In this document: positions 19,091 to 27,986 of the stretch, piece by piece
Numbering within the stretch: position 1 is the first letter of the stretch
How the letters are laid out: each line of letters opens with the position of its first letter
DNA from: Terriglobia bacterium
GTDB taxonomy: Bacteria > Acidobacteriota > Terriglobia > UBA7540
Length of the DNA: 64,000 nt
Direction of reading: 5' to 3'
NCBI GenBank assembly: GCA_035712365.1
Contig: DASTAW010000015.1
Span: 124,001-188,000 of the forward strand
The notes under the pieces: generated by a model
The model's database searches: none
What the model was told of the DNA's origin: nothing
Seen by the model: only the letters and a program-made list of their open reading frames with translations
Program-made: the position numbers and the translations under genes

Positions 19091-20263
19091 ATGCGCAAGG
19101 TTCTATTTTTCTGTTATGACCTGAAAGACGGCGGATCTCCACAGGTGGCGTCGGGCATTCTCAATCACCTGAACCGGGATGTGTTTAATCCGGTCTTGGT
19201 CACCTATTCGGAAGCGAGAGTTTTTCCAGTCCCTGAAGGAACCACCGAATACACTCTCCACATCCATGGGGGCGGCAGCCTGTTTCAGAAGCTGAAAGCC
19301 AACCTGACAGCGGTATTCCGACTGCGGCGGATAATTCGTCTGGAAGAGCCTGAGATCGCCGTCGGGATGGGTGGAATGACCAATTGGGGACTGATTCTGG
19401 CGGCTAGGCTGGCGAGGAAGAACACGAGCGTCATCATTGGGGAGCATGGAGCGGGGGCATTGAAGTATCGCGCAGATCGGGTGACGTCACTGATGATGCG
19501 TCTCCTCAACTGGTTCCTGTATCCGCTTGCCGACCGGATTGTCGCAATCTCCGACGGCGTGCGGCAATATCTTGTGAGAGAAATGAAGGTTGCGGAGGGG
19601 GAAATAGTTCTTATTCACAACCCGGTCGACATCAAAAGAATCCAGAAGCTGTCTCGGGAACAGGTCGACGATCCATGGTTGCATGACAGAGACAGGCCTG
19701 TGGTACTTTGGGTCGGCAGAATGGCAACCGTGAAGGGACTGGAATACCTGGTTGGCGCCTTCGAGCGCGTGATCAAGGAAATCGATGCCCGGCTGGTCCT
19801 GGTCGGTGAAGGCTCACTGGAGAATGCGATTCGTGAACTGGTCAGACAGAAAGGACTGCAGGAAAAGGTCCGCTTCGCAGGTTTTCAGAGCAACCCCTAT
19901 CGCTACATGTCCCGGAGCTCCGTGTTCGCGTTTCCGTCCCTTAGCGAGGGATTTGGAATGGTTCTTGTAGAGGCCATGGCGTGCGGGCTGCCCGTGGTAG
20001 CGACGGACTGCGTGGCCGGGCCGTCGGAAGTCCTTCTGAACGGCAAATGTGGAATCCTGGTTCCGGTGGCCGATGAGGAGGCCCTGGCGCGAGGGATCGT
20101 TTCGCTGCTGACCGATACGGCCCTCCGTGAGCGACTGATCTCGGCTGCGATGGAACGGGTAACCGATTTCGAACCGGCTAAAGTGATCGCCTCATATGAG
20201 CGGCTATTTCTGGAATTGTGCAATGATCACCGGATTCAAGATCCCGTTCCTGCCGCAAGTTGA
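19091..20263 (+). CDS. GT4-family glycosyltransferase
   Basis: Retaining GT-B glycosyltransferase of 390 aa, cytoplasmic face of the membrane. The C-terminal Glycos_transf_1 domain is well formed: RPVVLWVGRMATVKGLEYLVGA-like strand (about residues 200-220), RLVLVGEGSLE, and the nucleotide-sugar E-x7-E motif in PSLSEGFGMVLVEAMACG, then GLPVVATDCVAGPSEVL and GILVPVADEEALA. N-terminal domain starts MRKVLFFCYDLKDGGSPQV, typical of Glyco_transf_4. It follows the polymerase gene closely and is adjacent to two further glycosyltransferase genes. The donor and linkage are unknown. Confidence 0.88.
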   Translation: MRKVLFFCYDLKDGGSPQVASGILNHLNRDVFNPVLVTYSEARVFPVPEGTTEYTLHIHGGGSLFQKLKANLTAVFRLRRIIRLEEPEIAVGMGGMTNWGLILAARLARKNTSVIIGEHGAGALKYRADRVTSLMMRLLNWFLYPLADRIVAISDGVRQYLVREMKVAEGEIVLIHNPVDIKRIQKLSREQVDDPWLHDRDRPVVLWVGRMATVKGLEYLVGAFERVIKEIDARLVLVGEGSLENAIRELVRQKGLQEKVRFAGFQSNPYRYMSRSSVFAFPSLSEGFGMVLVEAMACGLPVVATDCVAGPSEVLLNGKCGILVPVADEEALARGIVSLLTDTALRERLISAAMERVTDFEPAKVIASYERLFLELCNDHRIQDPVPAAS

Positions 20264-20298
20264 TAGAATCATCCGGCATCGGCCGGGATAATCCTGAT

Positions 20299-21321
20299 AT
20301 GGGAAAAGTTCCAAGCCTTAACCTCCTTACCTGCAACTGGCACACGGGCTATCTCTACAACCTGTCGAAAATCGGGCATCAGTGGCTCGTCATGGGCGAA
20401 TGGCAGGAGTGGAACCGTCCCATGCCGGCAAATTACAAGCTGGGAACATGGGACACCGCGCGGCGGGATTTCGCACGGTTTGACGCTGTGATCGGGCACG
20501 ATGTTCGGCACGACCTGGGAAGGCTTCTTCCTTACTGCCTGCGCTACCATAAGCCTTACATTCAGGTCATCCATGGCCGAAGAGCGCGCAGCGGATTCAG
20601 CCGCAGCAGGATTCGCAGATTTGCGAAGCAGCTCTACTCCAGTGCCGTGCTGCGCCCTCTGGTTGTTCTGGGACTGATGAGGGTCGTGTTCATCTCTCCC
20701 TACGCGCGGTCCGATTGGGGATTCGATGGGACGACAATCGACCAGGGCATACCTCTGGATGAAATGGAGGCCTATCAGGGCACGGAGCGGTCTCTCCTGG
20801 TTGTCGGCAACACCCTGCACAGGGAGCATTTTGCCTTCGATGAGCTGATGGAAATCCGGAAACAGGTTCCTGTCACCGTCGTCGGCGAGAATCCGCACGT
20901 TCCTGGTTCCCGCCCTTCGAAAAACTGGGATGACTTGAGGTCGCTCTACTCACGCCACCGAGCGTATCTGAACCTTACACGTGAGCCCGAGGCCGGCCAC
21001 AACCTGGCCTTGCTGGAGGCGATGGCCTCCGGTATGCCGGCGATTGCGCTGAAGCATCCGTTTACTCCCATCCGGGACGGCGAAAACGGTTTCCTGGTGG
21101 AAAACGTGTCGCAGGCTGTCGAGCGCGCGAAGCAGCTCCTGGGCAATGACGAACTCGCCAGAAGCCTGGGAAGGTGCGCCCAAGACACGGTCGAGCGTGA
21201 TTTTTCGGTGAGTGCTTTTCGCGAGCGCTGGAGCGAACTGCTGGCGGACAGCATCGGAGCGGCGTTATCCCGGCGTGCTGTCGGAAGCGGGGCTGGCAAA
21301 GGAGAAACGAATCGTTTCTGA
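20299..21321 (+). CDS. Glycosyltransferase, GT4-like
   Basis: Protein of 340 aa with a GT-B-like C-terminus: LLVVGNTLHREHFAFDEL, YLNLTREPEAGHNLALLEAMASG (shortened here; the E-x7-E-type pair lies near residues 240-250), then MPAIALKHPFTPIRDGENGFLV. The N-terminal half (LLTCNWHTGYLYNLSKIGHQW, HDVRHDLGRLLPYCLRYHKPY) is shorter than in standard GT4 enzymes. The start is uncertain: I use the ATG at 20299; an in-frame TTG at 20260 would overlap the stop of the previous gene. Part of the three-gene glycosyltransferase run. Confidence 0.75.
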   Translation: MGKVPSLNLLTCNWHTGYLYNLSKIGHQWLVMGEWQEWNRPMPANYKLGTWDTARRDFARFDAVIGHDVRHDLGRLLPYCLRYHKPYIQVIHGRRARSGFSRSRIRRFAKQLYSSAVLRPLVVLGLMRVVFISPYARSDWGFDGTTIDQGIPLDEMEAYQGTERSLLVVGNTLHREHFAFDELMEIRKQVPVTVVGENPHVPGSRPSKNWDDLRSLYSRHRAYLNLTREPEAGHNLALLEAMASGMPAIALKHPFTPIRDGENGFLVENVSQAVERAKQLLGNDELARSLGRCAQDTVERDFSVSAFRERWSELLADSIGAALSRRAVGSGAGKGETNRF

Positions 21322-21387
21322 AATTACGGAGTGACTCGCTTTACGGGAAATGGACTGCTCCGGCTGCGCACCAGATCGAGGTATCAG

Positions 21388-22485
21388 GTGAAACTTCTGC
21401 TCGAAGACGGGTTCTCGGTGGAGAAAGGAACGGGCGTGGGCAGGTATACCGTGAACCTCGCGCGAGAACTGGGAAAGTATCCTGAAATCGAGGTTCTTCC
21501 GCCAGCGAGGAACCTGGTCCGGAAAATCCGCCCCTCGATCGCCCGGCGCCTCGCCTACGCAGCATGGCTCGAAACAGCTTTCCAGGCTCAGATTCTCAGA
21601 CTTGATGCCGACGTCGTCCATTTTACAAACTACCTTGTACCGCGTAATCGCAAATCCAAGGCCAGGTTTGTGGCGTCCGTCCACGACTTGACTGCCTGGA
21701 AAATGCCTGAATCCCTTCCTCGGACCTATGTAAGTTATATCCGCAAAGCTATTTCGCGGGCAGTCAATGTTGCCGATCTCATTCTTTGCCCTTCGGCCTC
21801 AATAAGGAAAGAGGTCATCGAACGCTTCGGCCTGGCCAAAGAAAAGGTTCGGAGCGCCTGGAACGGGGACTCGCGTCTGCCCGAAGTACCGGCCGGAAGG
21901 TGCGAAGAACTTCGCCGTCAGCTTGCCAGTCGGTTGCGCCTCCATAAGCCCTACATCCTTTTCGTTGGTACGCTCGAACGGCGGAAGAATGTGACCACAC
22001 TGGTGGAGGCGTTTGCCCGCGTCGCCGAGGAGTTTGACCTGCAGTGCGTGATGGTGGGCAAACCCGGCTTCGGGTTTCCGGAAATCAGGAGTTCAATTGA
22101 GCACCAGAGTTGTCGCGAACGGTATATCCTGGCCGGGTTCGTGACCGACGAAGAGCTTGCCTGGCTTTATACGCACGCTGAACTTTTTGCATTCCCTTCC
22201 TGGTATGAAGGATTTGGCACTCCATTGGTGGAGGCAATGTGTTTCGGGCTGCCGATTGTCGCCTCGCGCATCCCTTCCACAGAGGAAGTTGCGGCCGAGG
22301 CAGCCGTCTACTATGATAGCCCGCCAGACCATGAAGCATTGGCTGGCAAGATCAGTGAAGTTCTAAACAGTTCTGAAGTCAGGCGGGGATTGGGCCTGAG
22401 CGGTAAGCAACGGTCTGAAAAATTCAGTTGGAAGAACCTGGCCCGAACGCACATTGATGCCTACCGGTACTGTCTGAATGCCTGA
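21388..22485 (+). CDS. GT4-family glycosyltransferase
   Basis: Glycosyltransferase of 365 aa, GT-B fold. Residues 1-25 (VKLLLEDGFSVEKGTGVGRY) hold the usual N-terminal strand and glycine-rich acceptor loop. The C-terminal domain has YILFVGTLERRKNVTTLVEA, ERYILAGFVTDEELAWLY and the catalytic FPSWYEGFGTPLVEAMCFG with its E-x7-E pair. The start GTG at 21388 is chosen since GAGG lies 6 bases before it and family members begin at this strand; an upstream GTG at 21331 lacks a spaced ribosome site. It is the last gene of the glycan cluster. Confidence 0.82.
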   Translation: MKLLLEDGFSVEKGTGVGRYTVNLARELGKYPEIEVLPPARNLVRKIRPSIARRLAYAAWLETAFQAQILRLDADVVHFTNYLVPRNRKSKARFVASVHDLTAWKMPESLPRTYVSYIRKAISRAVNVADLILCPSASIRKEVIERFGLAKEKVRSAWNGDSRLPEVPAGRCEELRRQLASRLRLHKPYILFVGTLERRKNVTTLVEAFARVAEEFDLQCVMVGKPGFGFPEIRSSIEHQSCRERYILAGFVTDEELAWLYTHAELFAFPSWYEGFGTPLVEAMCFGLPIVASRIPSTEEVAAEAAVYYDSPPDHEALAGKISEVLNSSEVRRGLGLSGKQRSEKFSWKNLARTHIDAYRYCLNA

Positions 22486-22629
22486 TGACTGGATCCACGA
22501 AACCCAAGCTCGGGCTGCACGCTGGCCACTCCTGTCCGGGGCTGACAGCTTAGTGAGCCAAACGGTGCCGTGCCACGCGGTCAGGTCGGGCAGCATCCCC
22601 CGCATCCGCAACAAAACAAAAGGCGCGAA

Positions 22630-22658
22630 TTGACGACAGATACCGCCTGTGCTAGTCT
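22630..22658 (+). promoter_or_regulatory. Promoter for the Lol-like module, predicted leaderless
   Basis: TTGACG (22630-22635), 17-base spacer ending in TGC, TAGTCT (22653-22658). The expected start of transcription falls on the GTG at 22665, which has no ribosome site. Same TGn-TAGTCT form as 6692-6720. Confidence 0.5.
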
Positions 22659-22664
22659 AAGAAC

Positions 22665-23564
22665 TTGTGTGAACCATGCCCCAAGTTCCCGATTTTGACC
22701 GGGCGTTTGGCCGCTGTCCCACTCCTCCTGGCAGTGATGATTGGAGGGTGGAGCTGCGCTGTTAAGCATAAGATCCGTCTTTCCCCACCGCCAGTTTCAG
22801 CCCCTCCCAGGCAAGCCACCGTTGCGGAGCTTGCCAGAGAGGTTGATGCGTGGAGCCAGCGCATTAGCACCATGACCGCAACCGTCGAGTTTAAGCCGAC
22901 CACCGGCTCGGTCTATACAGGAGTCATCAACGAGTACCAGACCGTCGGCGGCTTTATCCTCCTGAAGAAACCAGCCACGATCCGCATTCTTGGCCAGGCG
23001 CCGGTGGTTAAGACAGAAATTTTTGACATGGTTTCCGACGGACGGCAATTTCGAGTTTCCATCCCTCCAAAAAACAAGTTCATCGAGGGAAGGGTCGACT
23101 ACCGAGGATCGGCCAATCAGCCTCTGGAAAATCTCAGGCCCTCTCATATTCTGGATGCCCTGCTCATTCCTCCCGTCGATGAAACAAAAGAGAAGTTCTT
23201 CAATGAGGAGGTCCACGCGTCCAATGACAAGTACTATTACGTCATCAATGTCGTTGAACCGAACGGCTCGGGTGAGTTGGCCCTGAAACGGAAAGTGTGG
23301 ATCGATCGCTCCGATATGAGTATTACCGGCCTTCAGCTTTACGGGCCCGGAGGAACGCTCGTGGAAGGTGTTGAATACACCGATTATCGCGACTTCCAGG
23401 GGATCCGTTATCCTGCCCAGATCACCTTGAATCGTCCGGAAGAAGGCTACACGCTTTCCATTACGGTGGAAAAGGCCACGTTCAATCAACCGATTCCGCC
23501 GGACAAATTTGTGTTGAAACAGCCGCCAAACTCAACCCTGGTCGAATTGGGCGGAGAAAAGTAG
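22665..23564 (+). CDS. LolA/LolB-like envelope lipoprotein
   Basis: Exported protein of 299 aa, not firmly recognised. The N-terminal hydrophobic segment (AAVPLLLAVMIGGWSCA) ends in a possible, atypical lipobox cysteine near residue 31. The mature part resembles the LolA/LolB beta-barrel half: a helical start (ATVAELAREVDAWSQRISTM), then GFILLKKPATIRILGQAP, EIFDMVSDGRQFRVSIPPKN and a long strand-rich C-terminus ending GFKLP-like VLKQPPN. It is close in style to the DUF4292-type outer-membrane lipoproteins. It heads a run with an FtsX-type permease 13 bases downstream and an ATPase, so it is likely the outer-membrane or periplasmic acceptor of that transporter. GTG start chosen from promoter position; other starts at TTG 22695 are possible. 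Confidence 0.6.
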   Translation: MCEPCPKFPILTGRLAAVPLLLAVMIGGWSCAVKHKIRLSPPPVSAPPRQATVAELAREVDAWSQRISTMTATVEFKPTTGSVYTGVINEYQTVGGFILLKKPATIRILGQAPVVKTEIFDMVSDGRQFRVSIPPKNKFIEGRVDYRGSANQPLENLRPSHILDALLIPPVDETKEKFFNEEVHASNDKYYYVINVVEPNGSGELALKRKVWIDRSDMSITGLQLYGPGGTLVEGVEYTDYRDFQGIRYPAQITLNRPEEGYTLSITVEKATFNQPIPPDKFVLKQPPNSTLVELGGEK

Positions 23565-23577
23565 CCGGGGGAGGACC

Positions 23578-24678
23578 GTGGTCAACAGGATGATCTTCGA
23601 GAATATTCTTCACCGGCCGATCCGCACGCTGGTGAGCGTTCTGGCCGTGGCCATTGAGGTGGGGATGGTGATGCTCGTCGTCGGAATGACCCACGGCATG
23701 GTGAATGAAACGGCAAAAAGGGTCCAGGGCGTGGGAGCGGACATCATGGTGCAGCCTCCCGGCGCCTCGTTGTTCCTCGGGCTGACCCAGGCCCCAATGC
23801 CGGTCCAGGTGGGTGATCGTCTTGCGGAAATCCCGCATGTGCTGGCGGTAACCCCCGTGCTGTTGTTTCTCAACACGCGTGGCGGCATCAATCTGATTTA
23901 TGGCGTTGATATGCCGAGCTTCAAGCGGGTGAGCGGCGGATTTGTCTACCTGAAAGGCGGTCCCTTCGAGCATCCGTATGACATGCTTGTGGACGACTGG
24001 TATGCCCGTTCGAATGACGTAAAAGTTGGGCAAACGCTGAATCTGCTGAATAACAACTTCCGCGTCTCCGGTATTGTTGAGCACGGCATGGGAGCGCGGA
24101 TTTTCATTCCCTTATCGACCGCCCAGGACCTTACCGGGGCGCATGATAAAGCTTCGATCTTTTATATCAAGTGCACCGACCCCGGATACATTCCGTCTGT
24201 TTCCACGGCGATTCGCAACCTGCTGCCGACGCACCAGATCCTCGCCGTCAAGGAATATGTCTCGCTGATGACGTCGAATGATCTTCCCGCGTTGGACGCC
24301 TTTATTACGGCCATGATTGCGGTAGCGGTGGGAATCGGCTTTATGGTCATTTTTCTTTCGATGTACACGACAATTACTGAAAGAACGCGCGAAATCGGTA
24401 TTTTAAAGTCACTGGGGGCAGGCAAAAGGTATATCATAGGTGTGATACTGCAGGAAGCCGGACTGCTCAGCATCATCGGCATCCTTGCAGGATATGGAGG
24501 AACGTGGCTGGCAAGAAAAGGCATTGTGGCGGCGTTCCCTACTTTAACCGTTGAATTGACCTTACATTGGGCGCTCTGGGCGGGACTGCTGGCCCTGGGA
24601 GGTTCATTGATGGGCGCCTTCTACCCGGCAATACGTGCGGCCCGCCTCGACCCAGTGGACTCGCTGGCGTACGAGTAG
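23578..24678 (+). CDS. ABC transporter permease, MacB/LolC-E type (FtsX domain)
   Basis: Inner-membrane permease of 366 aa with the four-helix type VII ABC topology: helix 1 ([20 protein letters not shown], about residues 18-37), a periplasmic MacB_PCD domain (about 50-235), then three C-terminal FtsX helices, the first at [19 protein letters not shown]. The coupling-helix motif [19 protein letters not shown] is intact, and the end [14 protein letters not shown] is the family signature. GTG at 23578 is preceded by GGGGGAGGA. It lies between a LolA/B-like gene and an ATPase gene. Only one permease is present, so a homodimer is expected; lipoprotein or lipid extraction fits the neighbours. Confidence 0.88.
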   Translation: MVNRMIFENILHRPIRTLVSVLAVAIEVGMVMLVVGMTHGMVNETAKRVQGVGADIMVQPPGASLFLGLTQAPMPVQVGDRLAEIPHVLAVTPVLLFLNTRGGINLIYGVDMPSFKRVSGGFVYLKGGPFEHPYDMLVDDWYARSNDVKVGQTLNLLNNNFRVSGIVEHGMGARIFIPLSTAQDLTGAHDKASIFYIKCTDPGYIPSVSTAIRNLLPTHQILAVKEYVSLMTSNDLPALDAFITAMIAVAVGIGFMVIFLSMYTTITERTREIGILKSLGAGKRYIIGVILQEAGLLSIIGILAGYGGTWLARKGIVAAFPTLTVELTLHWALWAGLLALGGSLMGAFYPAIRAARLDPVDSLAYE

Positions 24679-24752
24679 GAGAACGTTGGAGCACGATGGG
24701 ATCTATATTTCTGGAGACCGCTGCGGAGGAAAGCCGGAACAGATTTGGTTGT

Positions 24753-25424
24753 ATGGAACCCATTATCTCAACGGAGAACCTGACAAAAACCTATCGAGTC
24801 GGGAAAGTTGACGTTCCGGCGCTGCGCGGGGTGGACCTTGTCGTCCAGGAAGGAGAATTTCTCGCTGTTGTGGGGCCCTCCGGATGTGGCAAATCAACCC
24901 TGCTGCACGTCCTGGGAGGTTTAACCCGGCCCAGCGGCGGCCGCGTGCTGGTGGATGGCAACAACTTCCTCGAGATGAACGACGGGGAACGCACAAAATT
25001 TCGCCGCCACAAGATCGGTTTTGTATTCCAGCGGTACAATCTGCTGCCCACCCTGACTGCCAGGCACAACATCGCGATTGCACAACACATTCAGGGTGAC
25101 GGATTCAATCCGCATCGGTTCGGCTCAGTGGCGGAGATGCTGGGCATTAGAGACAAGCTGGACCGTAAACCTTATGCGCTCTCAGGTGGCGAGCAGCAAC
25201 GCGTGGCGATTGCGCGCGCGGTTATCTGCGAGCCTAAGCTCCTGCTGGCCGATGAGCCCACTGGCAACCTGGACACTGAAAACTCCCAGGTTGTGCTGAA
25301 CATGCTGCGAAACCTGAACCGGGACTTTCGCCAGACCATCCTGATGATCACGCACAACCCGGAGGCGGCTTCAGTGGGCGACCGGATTATTCGCATGCGT
25401 GACGGCCGAGTCGTTTCCGATTGA
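24753..25424 (+). CDS. ABC transporter ATP-binding protein, LolD/MacB-like
   Basis: ATPase of 223 aa for the adjacent permease. Walker [12 protein letters not shown] (about residues 39-49), Q-loop [14 protein letters not shown], signature [14 protein letters not shown], Walker [13 protein letters not shown] and switch histidine MITHNPE are all intact. The sequence class is that of LolD/MacB/FtsE subunits that drive type VII permeases. I use the ATG at 24753, which starts directly before [12 protein letters not shown]; an in-frame ATG at 24696, 18 bases after the permease stop and behind TTGGAG, would add 19 residues and cannot be excluded. Co-transcribed with the permease. Confidence 0.88.
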   Translation: MEPIISTENLTKTYRVGKVDVPALRGVDLVVQEGEFLAVVGPSGCGKSTLLHVLGGLTRPSGGRVLVDGNNFLEMNDGERTKFRRHKIGFVFQRYNLLPTLTARHNIAIAQHIQGDGFNPHRFGSVAEMLGIRDKLDRKPYALSGGEQQRVAIARAVICEPKLLLADEPTGNLDTENSQVVLNMLRNLNRDFRQTILMITHNPEAASVGDRIIRMRDGRVVSD

Positions 25425-25464
25425 TTCCACAAGCTTTTCTCGATATCTTACCAATAACACTTGT

Positions 25465-25926
25465 ATGGCACCTGGCACCGAGTTCGGCGAAGAAACCGTT
25501 CAGCGCCCCAACGTACACGCGGCGGGCGCCAGGCGCCCGTCTCTCGGCTTCAAGATCAGGCTGGTGATCAAGCGGGCGATTTTCTGGTCTTACGAGCGGG
25601 GAAGCTGGCAATATGACGTCATCTGCCTGCTGATTCTGGCCTTCATTTTTCTCTCTCCCACCGAGTGGTTCCACGATCGCCCTCGCCTCCAGTTGAGTGA
25701 CTTACGACACGTCCAGGGAATTGTTGAAGTCAGTCACACAGACCAGGTGTGGGTCTATCAACTGGATGCCAGGCTTGTGGAATCGCTCGGGAAAGTTCCC
25801 GTCAACGACGCTGTACATCAGTTGCTCCTGCAACGCGTTACGCCGCCCTTCGAGATAAGGTCCATCAGCCCGATCCTCGGAACAGGGGACGTAATTCTCG
25901 GCTACACGGTCGAGCTCAAACGCTGA
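25465..25926 (+). CDS. Small membrane protein with a periplasmic C-terminal domain, uncharacterised
   Basis: Protein of 153 aa with one membrane helix (VICLLILAFIFLSP, about residues 53-66) preceded by a basic cytoplasmic part (KIRLVIKRAIFWSYERGSWQYD) and followed by a soluble periplasmic domain of about 85 residues. I do not recognise a domain of known function; the RGSWQYDVICLLILAFIF segment is a feature I associate with acidobacterial proteins in similar loci. It lies between the ABC ATPase and a LolA-like gene with tight spacing, which suggests an accessory or adaptor subunit of the transporter. The start is uncertain: a GTG at 25399 inside the ATPase gene is in frame; neither has a good ribosome site. 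Confidence 0.6.
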   Translation: MAPGTEFGEETVQRPNVHAAGARRPSLGFKIRLVIKRAIFWSYERGSWQYDVICLLILAFIFLSPTEWFHDRPRLQLSDLRHVQGIVEVSHTDQVWVYQLDARLVESLGKVPVNDAVHQLLLQRVTPPFEIRSISPILGTGDVILGYTVELKR

Positions 25927-25981
25927 GAAGGCATCCCTCGGCCGCCGAGGGGACTCTTATGGAACAGGGCTATTGCGTGAC

Positions 25982-26695
25982 ATGAGCATGTCCGGAATCA
26001 AATCAAAGGGTGTTTGCATCTGCCTATCTTGCGTTTTGCTGGCGATAAACGCCCTGCCGGTTTTTTCAAAAGCCCGGAAGGAGCGGTTGGACCTCACTCA
26101 AGTCCTTTCCCATATGGACCAGACTGCCAAACGCCTCAAGACGCTCTCCGCGGACCTCGAGTACACTAAAGTGACGGTCCTGGTCAATGACTTTTCCACA
26201 GAATCCGGCGAGCTGTATTTTCGAAATTCGAAAACACCCGATATCCTTATCAAGTTTACGGCGCCGGTACCTAAGATCATCCTTTTCAGGAAGAACAAGG
26301 CGGAGATCTACCAGCCAAAAATCAATCAGATCCAGGAATTTGATCCCAGCAAGCATTCTCAACTGATCCAGCAGTTTCTGCTGCTGGGATTCGGCACCCA
26401 GTCGGACGACATGCAAAAAGTCTATGCGGTGAAATACCTGAGAGAAGAAGGGTTGGGCGGGGATACGACTGCCCTTCTGGAACTGACTCCCCGGGAGGAG
26501 AGCGTGGCGTCTCAGCTTTCAAAGGTCCAACTTTGGATCAGCGAGGAATCCTGGCTTCCGGTGCAGCAGAAGTTTTTTGAGGCGGGCGGCGATTACTTAG
26601 TGGCCCGTTACAGTTCTGTCAAGGTTAATCGCAATCTGCCATCCTCCACCTTTCAGATCCACGTTGCAAAGGATGCCAAGCGGGTCAGGAGGTAA
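25982..26695 (+). CDS. LolA-like periplasmic carrier protein
   Basis: Exported protein of 237 aa of the outer-membrane lipoprotein-sorting (LolA/DUF4412-like) group. Signal peptide in the first 30 residues (GVCICLSCVLLAINALPVFS). The mature part shows the LolA order: amphipathic helix LTQVLSHMDQTAKRLKTLSA, strand FSTESGELYFRNSKTPDILI, KFTAPVPKIILFRKNKAEIYQPK, then LLELTPRE and LWISEESWLPVQQKF. LolA proteins carry acylated lipoproteins or lipids between membranes. It closes the five-gene module begun by another LolA/B-like protein, so a permease, ATPase and two carriers lie together. The start is the ATG at 25982; TTG at 25973 is an alternative. Confidence 0.75.
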   Translation: MSMSGIKSKGVCICLSCVLLAINALPVFSKARKERLDLTQVLSHMDQTAKRLKTLSADLEYTKVTVLVNDFSTESGELYFRNSKTPDILIKFTAPVPKIILFRKNKAEIYQPKINQIQEFDPSKHSQLIQQFLLLGFGTQSDDMQKVYAVKYLREEGLGGDTTALLELTPREESVASQLSKVQLWISEESWLPVQQKFFEAGGDYLVARYSSVKVNRNLPSSTFQIHVAKDAKRVRR

Positions 26696-26954
26696 GCGCT
26701 TCCTGCAAAGCGACTTGCCGTGAACGGTCTCGCCGATTGAGAGCCGGTTCTTACGCTTCGACCGTCCCTTTCCACATTTGAGAGTGAAATGGTTGCAGAT
26801 TGCGTCAATCTTGTCGTATATCTATAATTTAGCAGGCGATAATGGGCAAGTTTGAGGAATCCCAGCTTCCCAGGATCATATTTCGCATGCACCGTCGGGG
26901 CTGTTTGGGAGCATTGCATTCCGCGTTCGCGGGTTTAGTGGTGACTTGATCTTG

Positions 26955-27986
26955 ATGAACAAAGTCGCTCTGAAGCGAAAATCCCGATTTGTTCGCACGA
27001 GAGTGCGAGAGCTTCGGATGATCTCCAAAGCCTTGCTCTCCTCTCGGCATCCCGTCCTTGCCCACATCATCCCTATTCGCCGCTGCAACCTTTCCTGTGC
27101 CTACTGCAACGAGTACGACAATTTTTCCAAGCCGTTGCCGCTTGAAACGATGTATCGCCGGCTTGACCGCCTGTCCGATCTGGGGACGAGCATCATAACC
27201 ATCAGCGGGGGCGAGCCGTTGCTCCATCCGCAGCTCGAAGCTATCATCAGGCATATTCGGTGGCGCGGCATGATGGCCGGCATGATCACCAACGGCTATC
27301 TGCTGACGCAGGCGCGAATCAACTCCCTGAACGATGCGGGGCTCGAACATCTCCAGATCAGCATCGACAACGTCAAGCCCGACGACATCTCAAAGAAAAG
27401 CCTGAAAGTGCTTGACCAGAAGTTGCAACTGCTTGCCGGGCATGCGGTGTTTCAGGTCAATATCAATTCGGTTCTGGGCAGCGCCGTCAATGATCCCGAG
27501 GACGCGCTCACCGTTGCACGCCGCGCCATCGAACTCGGTTTTACGTCCACGGTTGGCGTCATCCACGATCATGAAGGGCAGTTTCGTCCGCTCAGCGCGC
27601 AGCAACAAAAGATATTCAGCACCATCATGGGCATGGGCAAGCGCTCATACTCACGATTTAATCGCCATCAGAAGTATGTGGCCCAGGGGATTCCGCGCGA
27701 TTGGCGATGCCGCGCCGGAAGCCGCTATCTCTATGTCTGCGAGGACGGCCTGGTCCATTACTGCTCGCAGCAGCGGGGTTATCCCGGCATCCCTCTGGAA
27801 AACTACACACCGCAGCACCTTTACCACGAGTACCGCACCATCAAATCGTGCGCCTCGCGCTGTACCATCCAGTGCGTGCAGCACATCGCGCTGCTTGATA
27901 ACTGGCGCGATCCCCAGACCCAGCCCGGATTTGAGCGGCCCGTCGAGCCGGTGGGAGAACTCCAGCCGACCGTTCCCGACAACTAA
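26955..27986 (+). CDS. Radical SAM protein with cysteine-rich C-terminus (SPASM-like)
   Basis: Cytoplasmic radical SAM enzyme of 343 aa. The [4Fe-4S] motif is CNLSCAYC (Cys44, Cys48, Cys51), followed by GGEPLLHP (about residues 96-103) and the barrel strand MAGMITNGYLL. The last 100 residues contain further cysteines in CRAGSRYLYVCEDG, HYCSQQRG and CASRCTIQCVQH, as in auxiliary-cluster SPASM proteins. Members modify peptides, nucleosides or lipids (HpnH-like enzymes are one comparison); no precursor peptide is evident nearby. It starts 260 bases after the Lol-like module and its stop overlaps the convergent tRNA methylase stop by 4 bases. The substrate is unknown. ATG at 26955 chosen; TTG at 26946 possible. 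Confidence 0.82.
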   Translation: MNKVALKRKSRFVRTRVRELRMISKALLSSRHPVLAHIIPIRRCNLSCAYCNEYDNFSKPLPLETMYRRLDRLSDLGTSIITISGGEPLLHPQLEAIIRHIRWRGMMAGMITNGYLLTQARINSLNDAGLEHLQISIDNVKPDDISKKSLKVLDQKLQLLAGHAVFQVNINSVLGSAVNDPEDALTVARRAIELGFTSTVGVIHDHEGQFRPLSAQQQKIFSTIMGMGKRSYSRFNRHQKYVAQGIPRDWRCRAGSRYLYVCEDGLVHYCSQQRGYPGIPLENYTPQHLYHEYRTIKSCASRCTIQCVQHIALLDNWRDPQTQPGFERPVEPVGELQPTVPDN

